Shown here one piece after another: positions 8,366 to 15,222 of a stretch of DNA of 64,000 bases. The position numbers were made by a program, and so were the translations under genes. The notes under the pieces were generated by a model. It did no database searches, had not been told where the DNA came from, and saw only the letters and a list, made by a program, of their open reading frames with translations. The stretch lies in the NCBI RefSeq assembly GCF_014842915.1, contig NZ_JACYXI010000008.1, positions 62,001 through 126,000 of the forward strand, in the 5' to 3' direction. Position 1 is the first letter of the stretch. Every line of letters starts with the position of its first letter. This DNA is from Roseibium litorale. GTDB taxonomy: Bacteria; Pseudomonadota; Alphaproteobacteria; Rhizobiales; Stappiaceae.

Positions 8366-9037
8366 ATGTCTGTCGTCGTTCAGAATATTCCCCGCGCGGA
8401 TCCGGCAATCATTGATGCCTTGGCACAAGCAGGTGTTGCCACCGTCCATGAGGCACAGGGCCGCAAGGGCATGCTGGCAAGCTACATGCGGCCAATCTAC
8501 TCCGGTGTTCAGATCGCCGGTTCGGCGGTCACAATTTCCGCTCCGCCTGGCGATAACTGGATGCTGCATGTGGCGATCGAACAGCTGAGGCCCGGTGATA
8601 TCCTCGTGCTGGCACCGACCTCCCCTTGTGACAACGGCTATTTCGGCGATTTGCTCGCCACTTCAGCCATGGCGCGCGGCTGCCGCGGCCTCGTCATCGA
8701 TGCCGGTGTACGCGACATCCGCGACCTGACGGCGATGGGTTTCCCTGTCTGGTCGAAGGCGGTGTCGGCTCAGGGCACCGTCAAGGAAACGCTCGGTTCG
8801 GTCAATGTGCCCGTCGTCTGTGCCGGTGCCCAGATAGAGGCAGGGGACATCATCGTCGCTGATGACGATGGCGTCTGCGTCGTCAAGTGCGATGAAGCCG
8901 CTGCCGTGCTCGCCGCCGCTGAAAAGCGGCTGGCTGCAGAAGAGGCCAAGCGCAAGCGGCTGGCCGCCGGTGAGCTTGGGCTCGACATCTACGACATGCG
9001 CCCCCGGCTCGCTGAAAAGGGCCTGAGATATGTATGA
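8366..9037 (+). CDS. galC: 4-carboxy-4-hydroxy-2-oxoadipate aldolase / oxaloacetate decarboxylase (GalC/LigK)
   Basis: A 223-residue RraA-fold class II aldolase that splits 4-carboxy-4-hydroxy-2-oxoadipate into pyruvate and oxaloacetate. Signatures are [15 protein letters not shown] near the N-terminus, PGDILVLAP, and [14 protein letters not shown], with the catalytic arginine and metal-binding aspartate of the family. The start chosen is the ATG at 8366 with GAAGGGA upstream; a TTG 21 nt earlier lies inside the dioxygenase gene. It overlaps the next gene by 8 nt. This is the last step of the gallate/protocatechuate 4,5-cleavage route. Confidence 0.9.
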   Translation: MSVVVQNIPRADPAIIDALAQAGVATVHEAQGRKGMLASYMRPIYSGVQIAGSAVTISAPPGDNWMLHVAIEQLRPGDILVLAPTSPCDNGYFGDLLATSAMARGCRGLVIDAGVRDIRDLTAMGFPVWSKAVSAQGTVKETLGSVNVPVVCAGAQIEAGDIIVADDDGVCVVKCDEAAAVLAAAEKRLAAEEAKRKRLAAGELGLDIYDMRPRLAEKGLRYV

Positions 9038-10082
9038 GGACGGCATTGCCTGCCTGTGGATGCGGGGCGGCACCTCCAAGGGGGCCTATTTCCTGGCCCA
9101 GGACCTGCCGTCCGATCCACAGGCCAGGAACGACCTTCTTCTGAAAATTATGGGATCGCCCGACCCACGGCAGATCGACGGCATTGGTGGTGCAGATCCG
9201 CTCACCTCCAAGGTTGCCGTCCTCTCACCGTCAAGCCGCACGGATGCGGATGTCGATTATCTGTTTCTGCAGGTCTTCGTGGACCAGCCACTCGTCAGTG
9301 ATGCCCAGGGCTGCGGCAATATCCTGGCCGGTGTCGGCCCGGCGGCAATCGAACGCGGGCTTGTCGCTGTGACTGGTGGTGAAACGCAGGTGCGCATCCA
9401 TATGGTCAACAGCGGCGAAATCGCCCTTGCCCGCATCCAGACGCCCGGTGGCCGGGTCAGCTACACTGGCACCACCGAGATCGCCGGGGTGCCGGGCACC
9501 CATGCCGCCGTTCCTCTGACCTTTCTCAATATCGCAGGTTCCATGTGCGGCTCGCTGCTGCCGACCGGCAATGCGGTTGACGTGATTGACAGCGTCGAGT
9601 GCACGCTGATCGACAACGGCATGCCCTGCGTGATCATGCGTGCCGCCGATTTCGGCCTGTCCGGCAAGGAAAGCCGCGAAGAGCTTGACGCCATGACCGA
9701 GGTAAAGGCGCGCATCGAGGCCATTCGTCTGAAGGCCGGACCGATGATGAACCTCGGCGATGTCGAAAAGGCATCGGTGCCAAAGATGACGCTGGTGTCC
9801 GCGCCGGACCAGGGCGGGGCGATTGCCACCCGCAGCCTGATCCCACATCGCGTCCACGCCTCGGTTGGGGTCTTTGCCGCCATCACCGTGGCGACGGCAA
9901 CGCGGCTCGAAGGCAGCCCGGCAGCCGGGCTTTGCGATCAGCCCGCCGATGGCCGCTACCGCATCGAACATCCGACCGGCAACATGGAGATATTCCTCGA
10001 TGTTGCCGAAGACGGCACAGTTCGCGGCGCGGGCAACGTCCGCACAGCCCGTAAGCTCTTCGACGGCAAGGTGTTTGTCTAA
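9030..10082 (+). CDS. galD: 4-oxalomesaconate tautomerase, PrpF family (GalD)
   Basis: A 350-residue protein of the diaminopimelate-epimerase-like PrpF family. The signatures [14 protein letters not shown] at the N-terminus, [16 protein letters not shown] and [22 protein letters not shown], with its active-site Cys-Gly-Asn, are characteristic. GalD interconverts keto and enol forms of 4-oxalomesaconate so that GalB can hydrate it. It is the last gene of the galB-dioxygenase-galC-galD operon and overlaps galC by 8 nt (ATG at 9030), implying translational coupling. PrpF of the methylcitrate cycle is the alternative, but the neighbours favour GalD. Confidence 0.9.
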   Translation: MYEDGIACLWMRGGTSKGAYFLAQDLPSDPQARNDLLLKIMGSPDPRQIDGIGGADPLTSKVAVLSPSSRTDADVDYLFLQVFVDQPLVSDAQGCGNILAGVGPAAIERGLVAVTGGETQVRIHMVNSGEIALARIQTPGGRVSYTGTTEIAGVPGTHAAVPLTFLNIAGSMCGSLLPTGNAVDVIDSVECTLIDNGMPCVIMRAADFGLSGKESREELDAMTEVKARIEAIRLKAGPMMNLGDVEKASVPKMTLVSAPDQGGAIATRSLIPHRVHASVGVFAAITVATATRLEGSPAAGLCDQPADGRYRIEHPTGNMEIFLDVAEDGTVRGAGNVRTARKLFDGKVFV

Positions 10083-10098
10083 CGAGATCTGGCTTTGA

Positions 10099-10343
10099 TT
10101 GATCACCCTACAGTGCCGGATAACGATACCAAAAGCTTCCCGGGCGATGCCGCATGTCAGGTATCGCTCACAGTTCCCTTCTGCGGCTTCAACCGGGATG
10201 GCGCCGACACCAATGATCGCCTGCGGGAAAACTTCCGTCGTATCGGCCTGCAAGGCGAGGGCCGCTGATGGGTTGTCAATCTCGATATAGTCGTAGATGC
10301 TTTCGCGGTCTTGTATCGCTTCCCGCATCCAGAACAGTTTCAT
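10099..10343 (-). pseudogene. Decayed ParE/RelE-type toxin
   Basis: The ATG at 10343 begins MKLFWMREAIQDRESIYDYI followed by EIDNPSAALAL, the N-terminal helical hairpin typical of ParE/RelE-family toxins. After about 31 codons the reading frame no longer resembles the family and instead runs on into an open frame antisense to galD. The following bases translated in the other frames give RREL- and IPDM-like fragments interrupted by stops, as expected after an indel. It overlaps the antitoxin stop by TGATG, the standard arrangement. The boundary at 10099 is approximate. Confidence 0.6.
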
Positions 10344-10645
10344 CACTCGGCGGTATCAAGCCGGCGGCGGGCGGCAGCGCGACGCGCAGCAAATTTGGCT
10401 TCAACTTCTATGTCAGGCACCAATATGTCAGGCACCAAATTGCCAGAATTGGCTGAAGCCAGACCTGTTTCGATTTGACGGCGAAACCAGGCGTCATGTT
10501 CGGCTTCATCTTGCTGCTATTGGACAAATCCGCGCATAAAATCCCGAAGCAGTTGCACCCCGCTCAGGTCACGAACTTGAGCAGCTCGGGTAAACTGATT
10601 TCTCAAATCGTCATCGATCCGAAATGTAGAGGTAGCGTTGCTCAT
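10343..10645 (-). pseudogene. CopG/RHH-type antitoxin with an in-frame amber stop
   Basis: The reading frame opens MSNATSTFRIDDDLRNQF, a ribbon-helix-helix DNA-binding strand, and continues SGVQLLRDFMRGFVQ. It is then stopped by TAG at 10517-10519 (codon 43). The same frame continues QQDEAEHDAWFRRQIETGL to a normal C-terminus ending at the toxin start. The downstream part also carries a perfect 15-bp tandem duplication (encoding LVPDI twice, near 10411-10440). An intact homologue would be about 95 residues. The truncation together with the broken toxin means the module is inactive, unless the amber codon is suppressed. Confidence 0.75.
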
Positions 10646-10977
10646 GGATACAATCTGAACGTGTTACGTAGTAGATGCATTGGGGTACATAATCCTTCAC
10701 ATCTCCAGCGGATGCTTTGGCCTCGAAGGGCAGCGCCGCCTTGCTCTTTTTTGGTCAATGATGGCCACCATGTTCATTGGATTGCAGGAATGAGCCCATT
10801 GGGTCTGATCAAATAGGATTGGCACTACAGCTGAAACTCAGGATATTCCTACGCGTGTACCAGCCGGCAGAATTCGGATAGCATGATAATTGAGGGCTTG
10901 ACCAAGGGGTGGGGTGAACAGATTGTTGCCTACACGCGCGTGCTGCTAAGGCAAATGTGTTCCAACAGGCAAAGTTG
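10646..10977. other. Intergenic stretch without a recognisable gene
   Basis: About 330 bases between the toxin-antitoxin remnant and the copper island. No open frame with coding character was seen. It must contain the promoter of the copper genes. A TTGACC hexamer lies at 10898-10903, but no convincing metal-regulator dyad could be defined around it. Confidence 0.4.
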
Positions 10978-11331
10978 ATGAAGCTACGTTTCTATCTTCC
11001 GGCTTTCTTGAAGACCATCCTAGCGGTGGCTTTCGTCGTTGCCGGTGGATCGTTCAGCCATTCGTTTGCCGAAAGGTCTCACGGGCATGAACATGAGGTA
11101 GCCGCTTCAGACGGGCATTCGCACGGGCAGACCGCAGCAACCGCCGATCAGCTCGTGGTCGATCATGAGACAGTCCATTGTGGTGCCTACCTGCTTGCCC
11201 TGACCTCCGACGATGAGATGCGCTTGCCAGCCCTTGCGGATGATATGACCGCAGATTGCTTCGTATCGGGCGCCTCCAGAACGGCGAAGATCGACCCTCC
11301 GCCTCCACGACCGGTTTCCTTGTCCATTTGA
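10978..11331 (+). CDS. Small exported His-rich protein, probable periplasmic metal-handling protein
   Basis: A 117-residue protein from the ATG at 10978; a GTG 21 nt upstream is an alternative start. Residues 1-31 form a signal peptide (FYLPAFLKTILAVAFVVAGGSFSHSFA). Immediately after it comes ERSHGHEHEVAASDGHSHGQ, a His-rich segment suited to binding copper, zinc or nickel. Two cysteines (VHCGAYL and ADCFV) may form a disulfide in the second half. It matches no family I can name. First gene of the copper cluster, about 50 bp ahead of the cytochrome c-prime-like gene. Confidence 0.6.
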   Translation: MKLRFYLPAFLKTILAVAFVVAGGSFSHSFAERSHGHEHEVAASDGHSHGQTAATADQLVVDHETVHCGAYLLALTSDDEMRLPALADDMTADCFVSGASRTAKIDPPPPRPVSLSI

Positions 11332-11381
11332 AACGGCTTCGGCGGCAGATCCGCCGTCAAACGGGATAGAGGAAGTTTTTG

Positions 11382-11981
11382 ATGAAATTTACGGCATTGA
11401 CCGCTGCAGGTGCGATCCTGCTGGCGGGGAGCGTGGCTGCCTATGGCCATGGCGGGGCGTCTGGCGTCGTCAAGGAAAGAATGGAAGCGATGGAGGTTAT
11501 GGGAAAGGTGATGAAATCCTTGTCCTCCATCATGCGGGGCGAAAAGGATTATGACGCGGACGCCGTGCGCAAGGGGGCTGAGGTCATCGGAACCCATTCC
11601 GGAGAAGCCCTTACAAAGCTTTTCCCGGAGCACAGTACGGGATCACCTTCTGAAGCCAAGCACGAGATCTGGACGGATTGGGACGAATTTTCGGCGCTTG
11701 CCGATCAATTGGGCCTTTTCGCGTCCGGCCTCGGCAAGGCAGCCGGCAACGGTCTCGCCCATGCGGGCGGCGGATCAGGCATGATGGGGCAGGGAGCTAT
11801 GATGGGGGGCAACTCAATGATGTCTCAAGGAGGTATGATGGGGGCCTCGCCCATGATGGGCGGTTCCGGACATATGTCTGATCCCGAGTCACTCGCCCAG
11901 ATGCCCGCAGACGGCGTGTTCAACATGCTGGCGCAGACCTGTTCCGCGTGTCACTCGAAGTTCCGGATCGAGAAGAACTAG
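11382..11981 (+). CDS. Cytochrome c-prime/c556-like protein with a Met-Met repeat insertion
   Basis: A 199-residue exported protein. The signal peptide covers residues 1-22. The four-helix-bundle cytochrome c-prime pattern follows: VVKERMEAMEVMGKVMKSL at the N-terminus, EIWTDWDEFSALADQL in the middle, and the haem site CSACH at residues 187-191 near the C-terminus. Between helices 3 and 4 there is an insertion with Met-Met pairs at 134, 140, 146, 152 and 158, an exact six-residue period, embedded in Gly/Ser/Gln. Met-rich loops bind Cu(I) in CopA/CueO-type proteins. The ATG at 11382 has GAGGAAG upstream. Located 3 nt before a di-heme cytochrome, so the pair may pass electrons to or from periplasmic copper. 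Confidence 0.85.
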   Translation: MKFTALTAAGAILLAGSVAAYGHGGASGVVKERMEAMEVMGKVMKSLSSIMRGEKDYDADAVRKGAEVIGTHSGEALTKLFPEHSTGSPSEAKHEIWTDWDEFSALADQLGLFASGLGKAAGNGLAHAGGGSGMMGQGAMMGGNSMMSQGGMMGASPMMGGSGHMSDPESLAQMPADGVFNMLAQTCSACHSKFRIEKN

Positions 11982-11984
11982 ACG

Positions 11985-12875
11985 ATGCGCCTTTGGCTCA
12001 TTGCCGTGATGGCTGCTCCCGCGTTGGCGGGGGCGGCTTTCGCCACACTCCATTTCTGGCCAATAGGCAAACCCGAGGTCATCGGAAACCTGACGGGGGA
12101 TCCCGGACGAGGAGCGTATCTCGCCAGAATGTCGGGATGCATCGCTTGCCACACCAATTCCGCCGAGGGAGGCAAGCCGCTTGCGGGCGGTGTCCGCTTG
12201 CCGACTGGTTTCGGCACCTTCTACTCCCCGAACCTCACGACCGATCCGGACCACGGCATCGGGAACTGGACGATCGCCGAATTTGCAGCAGCGCTGCGTC
12301 AGGGGATCTCTCCGGAAGGTGAGCCCTATTACCCGTCCTTTCCCTATCCGTTCTACAGCTCCCTGAGCGATCAGGACATTGCGGATCTCTGGGCGGCGTT
12401 CAAGACGGTTCCGCCTGTTGCCAGCGCGTCAAAACCTCATGACATGATGCCGCCTTTCAACCTGCGGGCAGGTTTGAAGGTCTGGCGCGCGCTCTATTAT
12501 GATCCAGAGCCTTACACGCCGGATCCGGAAAGAAGTGATCTCTGGAACAGGGGGAAGTTTATCGTCGAAGGCCCGGCCCATTGCGGGGCCTGCCACACGC
12601 CGAGAAACCTGCTGGGTGCCCGTCAGGCGGAAATGGCGTTGCACGGTGCCGAGAAACTGCCGGATGGCGGAAAAGCTCCGCCGGTCACCCGTGCGGCATT
12701 GCTGGAGAGAGGCTGGACCGTCAACACCCTGAAATACGCCCTTCAAAGCGGGATCATGCAGGATGGCGACGTCTTCGGCGGCTCAATGGCAGAGGTCGTT
12801 CGCGACGGGACAGCCTTCCTCACTGACGAAGACCGGGCTGCCATGGCAACTTATCTCCTGGAAAGGGACAAGTGA
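11985..12875 (+). CDS. Di-heme c-type cytochrome
   Basis: A 296-residue protein with an N-terminal hydrophobic segment (LWLIAVMAAPALAGAAFATL) serving as signal or membrane anchor, and two CXXCH sites: CIACH in the first domain (after GRGAYLARMSG) and CGACH in the second (after FIVEGPAH). Motifs such as PTGFGTFYSPNLTTDPDHGIGNWT place it in the cytochrome c family found as the electron-transfer subunit of alcohol/gluconate dehydrogenases and in stand-alone periplasmic cytochromes. It follows the c-prime-like gene by 3 nt. No dehydrogenase partner is nearby, so a role in the redox handling of copper is a context inference. Confidence 0.88.
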   Translation: MRLWLIAVMAAPALAGAAFATLHFWPIGKPEVIGNLTGDPGRGAYLARMSGCIACHTNSAEGGKPLAGGVRLPTGFGTFYSPNLTTDPDHGIGNWTIAEFAAALRQGISPEGEPYYPSFPYPFYSSLSDQDIADLWAAFKTVPPVASASKPHDMMPPFNLRAGLKVWRALYYDPEPYTPDPERSDLWNRGKFIVEGPAHCGACHTPRNLLGARQAEMALHGAEKLPDGGKAPPVTRAALLERGWTVNTLKYALQSGIMQDGDVFGGSMAEVVRDGTAFLTDEDRAAMATYLLERDK

Positions 12876-13047
12876 GCAGATGTCGCTCGAAGGTGTTTCA
12901 CTTGAGTTGCCGGATGCTGGCAAAGTGCCTGTATCTGCGCTGCCGCGACGCTTAATGCGTCGCGGCGAGGCGCGGTCATCCGGACCTGCGCTGATCTGTC
13001 TCAATTCGCTGGAGGAATTTGGCTGGCTTCTGGGATACCGATTCCGT

Positions 13048-13395
13048 ATGCGCTCTTTCTTTGCTGCATTGCTGATCGTTCTGTTCGCGGGGGTCCATTC
13101 GGCTGCCGCGTTCGACGGTATGAAAATTCCGGCAGCTGCCGGAGCCCTCACAGAGGTGAGCGCCGTCGCCAGTAATGTGCAGCTGTTTTCCTCTCACCAC
13201 GCAAAATGCTGTGAGACTTCTGGAAAAGCAGGGATGTTCGCGAAGTTTTCCGGATGCAGCGCCGATTGCGTGTCGCTTCATGGTGATTTCGTCGTCCTTC
13301 AGTTCCAGAAGAGCGCGACACTGGAGACCATTCCACTCGCAGCCATTTCCGGCGGAAAACCAGCGCCCCACCTTCGTCCTCCAAGAAACGTCTGA
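13048..13395 (+). CDS. Small exported Cys-containing protein of unknown function
   Basis: 115 residues from the ATG at 13048. An in-frame ATG at 12880 would add a 56-residue leader that is not signal-like, so the Sec signal MRSFFAALLIVLFAGVHSAAA sets the start. The mature part contains SSHHAKCCETSG and FSGCSADCVSLHG: adjacent cysteines preceded by histidines, then a C-x3-C pair. This arrangement is reminiscent of metal-binding or disulfide-exchange proteins and is repeated in spirit by the protein at 14531. No named family recognised. Confidence 0.55.
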   Translation: MRSFFAALLIVLFAGVHSAAAFDGMKIPAAAGALTEVSAVASNVQLFSSHHAKCCETSGKAGMFAKFSGCSADCVSLHGDFVVLQFQKSATLETIPLAAISGGKPAPHLRPPRNV

Positions 13396-13524
13396 GACCT
13401 GCCTGGGCGCCCGGAACGGGCGCTCTCCATCAGACATTTGTTGGAAACGGTGAACGAAACTCTTGCGGCGGCTGCATAGACGCCCGCCCGGATCGTTCAT
13501 CTGGAAACGAAAGGTGATAGCTCA

Positions 13525-13803
13525 ATGAGCTCACGTGAAATTACGGCCGGAAAAGCGGCCAGACTGTCTGCGTCCGGCTGGAGCCGGATGTCCGGACAGT
13601 CCCTGTTCATGCTGCTGTGCTGCGCCGTCATGATTGCCGCGTTTGGCTTTGTGATCGCTGCTGCGCCTGCCGGTCAGCCATTCGCGGAAACGCTGCTGCT
13701 GGCCGCGCCGATGTTCGGATGCGTGGTCATGCATTTCGTCATGCACCGGATCATGGGCAAGCCTTGCCATGCTCACGCAGGAAAGGAACAGCAGAATGAC
13801 TAG
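13525..13803 (+). CDS. Small membrane protein (DUF2933-like)
   Basis: 92 residues with two hydrophobic spans: SLFMLLCCAVMIAAFGFVIAAA (about 29-50) and ETLLLAAPMFGCVVMHFVMHRIMG (about 56-78). The tail GKPCHAHAGKEQQND is Cys/His-containing. This layout resembles the DUF2933-type small inner-membrane proteins found in copper-resistance clusters; the family call is tentative. The ATG at 13525 follows AAAGGTGAT. Its end overlaps the DUF411 start by 8 nt, so they are co-translated. Confidence 0.65.
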   Translation: MSSREITAGKAARLSASGWSRMSGQSLFMLLCCAVMIAAFGFVIAAAPAGQPFAETLLLAAPMFGCVVMHFVMHRIMGKPCHAHAGKEQQND

Positions 13804-14263
13804 ACGCATTGCCGCGTTTCTGTTGATTGGAAGCGCCTTATCCGTTTCTCAGGCTGCCTTTGCTGCCGGGGACGGCAACACTATTACGGTCTACAAGTCG
13901 CCCTGGTGCGGATGCTGTGAAATCTGGACCGATGCTGCCAGGGAGGCAGGTTTCCAGGTCGTCATCGAGGACATGGAAGACCTCTCTGGTGTCAAGCAGC
14001 AGGCCGGTGTTCCCGAGGAGATGCAGGCCTGCCATACGGCCGTCATCGGCGATGACCGGAAATACATCATAGAAGGGCACGTGCCCCTGGAGGCGATCCG
14101 GAAGATGATGACTGAACGGCCGGATGTTCGCGGTATTGCTGTGCCGGGAATGCCTCAGGGGTCTCTCGGCATGAGTTACGACCCTACGGCGAAATACACC
14201 GTCTTCACATTCGGCAGCAAGGCGTCCGGCGCGCCGCAACCGTACATGAGGATGGGCGAGTGA
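13796..14263 (+). CDS. DUF411 domain-containing periplasmic protein
   Basis: A 155-residue exported protein with signal peptide MTRRIAAFLLIGSALSVSQAAFA (1-23). The DUF411 core begins ITVYKSPWCGCCEIW with the CGCC motif at residues 38-41 and includes the family's C-H pair MQACHTAVI and GHVPLEAIRKMM, then GIAVPGMPQGSLGM near the end. DUF411 proteins are thioredoxin-like and repeatedly occur in copper or metal-resistance operons, where they are thought to bind copper. The start at 13796 overlaps the preceding gene. Confidence 0.88.
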   Translation: MTRRIAAFLLIGSALSVSQAAFAAGDGNTITVYKSPWCGCCEIWTDAAREAGFQVVIEDMEDLSGVKQQAGVPEEMQACHTAVIGDDRKYIIEGHVPLEAIRKMMTERPDVRGIAVPGMPQGSLGMSYDPTAKYTVFTFGSKASGAPQPYMRMGE

Positions 14264-14305
14264 GTGCGCATTGACGCCACAGACAAGTAGATCTTGTCCT
14301 GCCCG

Positions 14306-14333
14306 GACGGCGAACCCTTCGGGGCTCGCCGTC
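14306..14333. terminator. Strong hairpin after the DUF411 gene
   Basis: The stem GACGGCGA pairs with TCGCCGTC; after one A/C mismatch there is an inner CCC/GGG stem closed by a TTCG tetraloop. It lies 43 nt after the DUF411 stop. No T tract follows, so it may cause partial termination or RNA stabilisation, splitting the copper island into two transcript segments. Confidence 0.6.
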
Positions 14334-14530
14334 AGCAGTTGCGTCTCGGGCATCCGCTGTCTCAAACCTGCGCTTGTGGCATTGGGGCGACCGGAAGGCC
14401 TTACTCTTGGAACGTAGTTTCCGGCGACCCTCATACAACTATGCTGGGAAAAGGCGCTGATCACGTACAATTCAATTGCTGCCCGCTGGTGCCCCCGATA
14501 CAGACTTGGTGTTTCCTGGATAGGTGACCC

Positions 14531-14905
14531 TTGCGCAACCTGCTTCAAATCCTCTTTGCGGGCATATTTCTCCTTGGAACTTTTCTTCCGGGGGCGAATG
14601 CGCATGCTTGGGCAACTGGAACGCAGGTTGAGATGGGTGGGACCGGACAGGGTCTGCAACACCTGAGACATGCGCGCTATTCTGACGAAGCACAGGCGGC
14701 AATGCCTGATTGCCCTGCAGCCAAGGCAAAGAAGGACGGCAAAGTGTCGTCGCAGAGCTGCTGCCCGGCATCCTGCGTTTTAGATCTCGCCATCCTTCAA
14801 GAGGCCACAGCTCCGGGCTGGCCTAGCATGCCGTTCTATGTGCCGATGGCCGGTTCGCTATCGGACGCTGCCAGATACCGCGTGGAACATCCTCCCAAGC
14901 ACTGA
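14531..14905 (+). CDS. Small exported Cys-rich protein of unknown function
   Basis: 124 residues from a TTG at 14531 with AGGTGA upstream. The signal peptide is MRNLLQILFAGIFLLGTFLPGANA. The mature protein has MPDCPAAKAKKDGK and SSQSCCPASCVLDLAIL, a C...CC-x3-C set resembling that of the protein at 13048. No named family recognised. Its position between the DUF411 gene and the TolC/multicopper-oxidase genes suggests a periplasmic copper-binding or redox role. Confidence 0.55.
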   Translation: MRNLLQILFAGIFLLGTFLPGANAHAWATGTQVEMGGTGQGLQHLRHARYSDEAQAAMPDCPAAKAKKDGKVSSQSCCPASCVLDLAILQEATAPGWPSMPFYVPMAGSLSDAARYRVEHPPKH

Positions 14906-14988
14906 TCCCGGCCCGGATTCTGTCCAGGGTAAACCGTACGCCGTCTTTTTTGCGGCTGCGTTCAGACAATCGAGATCAGTGAGTTTCA

Positions 14989-15222
14989 ATGAAACCAAGC
15001 GCTTTTGCCGCGCTCGCGCCGTTGTTGGTCGTGAGCTGCGCATCCACGGCACCTTTGCCGGACCTATCCGCTGGCTCCAACCCGGAAGATCCGGGCGCTG
15101 CCATCCATGCCCTTCACCCCGCGCCGGTGACCGGAGGCTATACTGCCAGGGGCCCGGTCGACCCGGGCTCATGGCGCAAACTCAATGATGACCAGTCTTC
15201 CGGCAAGGGAGGTGGGTCGTGA
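14989..15222 (+). CDS. Small lipoprotein
   Basis: 77 residues. The N-terminus MKPSAFAALAPLLVVSC carries a lipobox-like LVVSC with the modified cysteine at residue 17; the rest is Pro/Gly-rich and ends DDQSSGKGGGS. No conserved domain seen. It overlaps the start of the TolC-like gene (GTGA at 15219-15222), which implies coupled production; a helper lipoprotein for the outer-membrane channel is a reasonable guess. Confidence 0.6.
   Translation: MKPSAFAALAPLLVVSCASTAPLPDLSAGSNPEDPGAAIHALHPAPVTGGYTARGPVDPGSWRKLNDDQSSGKGGGS

Noticed and set aside
6562..8367. 601-codon minus-strand frame antisense to galB and the dioxygenase
   Set aside because: Both plus-strand genes have strong family motifs and ribosome-binding sites; the antisense translation has no recognisable domain.
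10890..10935. Possible CueR/MerR-type promoter before the copper island
   Set aside because: TTGACC is present, but no convincing dyad or correctly spaced -10 element could be defined.
11770..11870. Regular 18-bp spacing that could suggest a CRISPR or minisatellite
   Set aside because: The period lies inside the cytochrome frame and reflects codons for Met-Met repeats; there are no spacers or identical repeats.
12880..13047. N-terminal extension of the exported protein at 13048
   Set aside because: The added residues do not look coding and would bury the signal peptide; the ATG at 13048 is preferred.
14264..14530. Short plus-strand frame after the DUF411 gene
   Set aside because: It runs through the TTCG hairpin and has no signal or domain; treated as non-coding.
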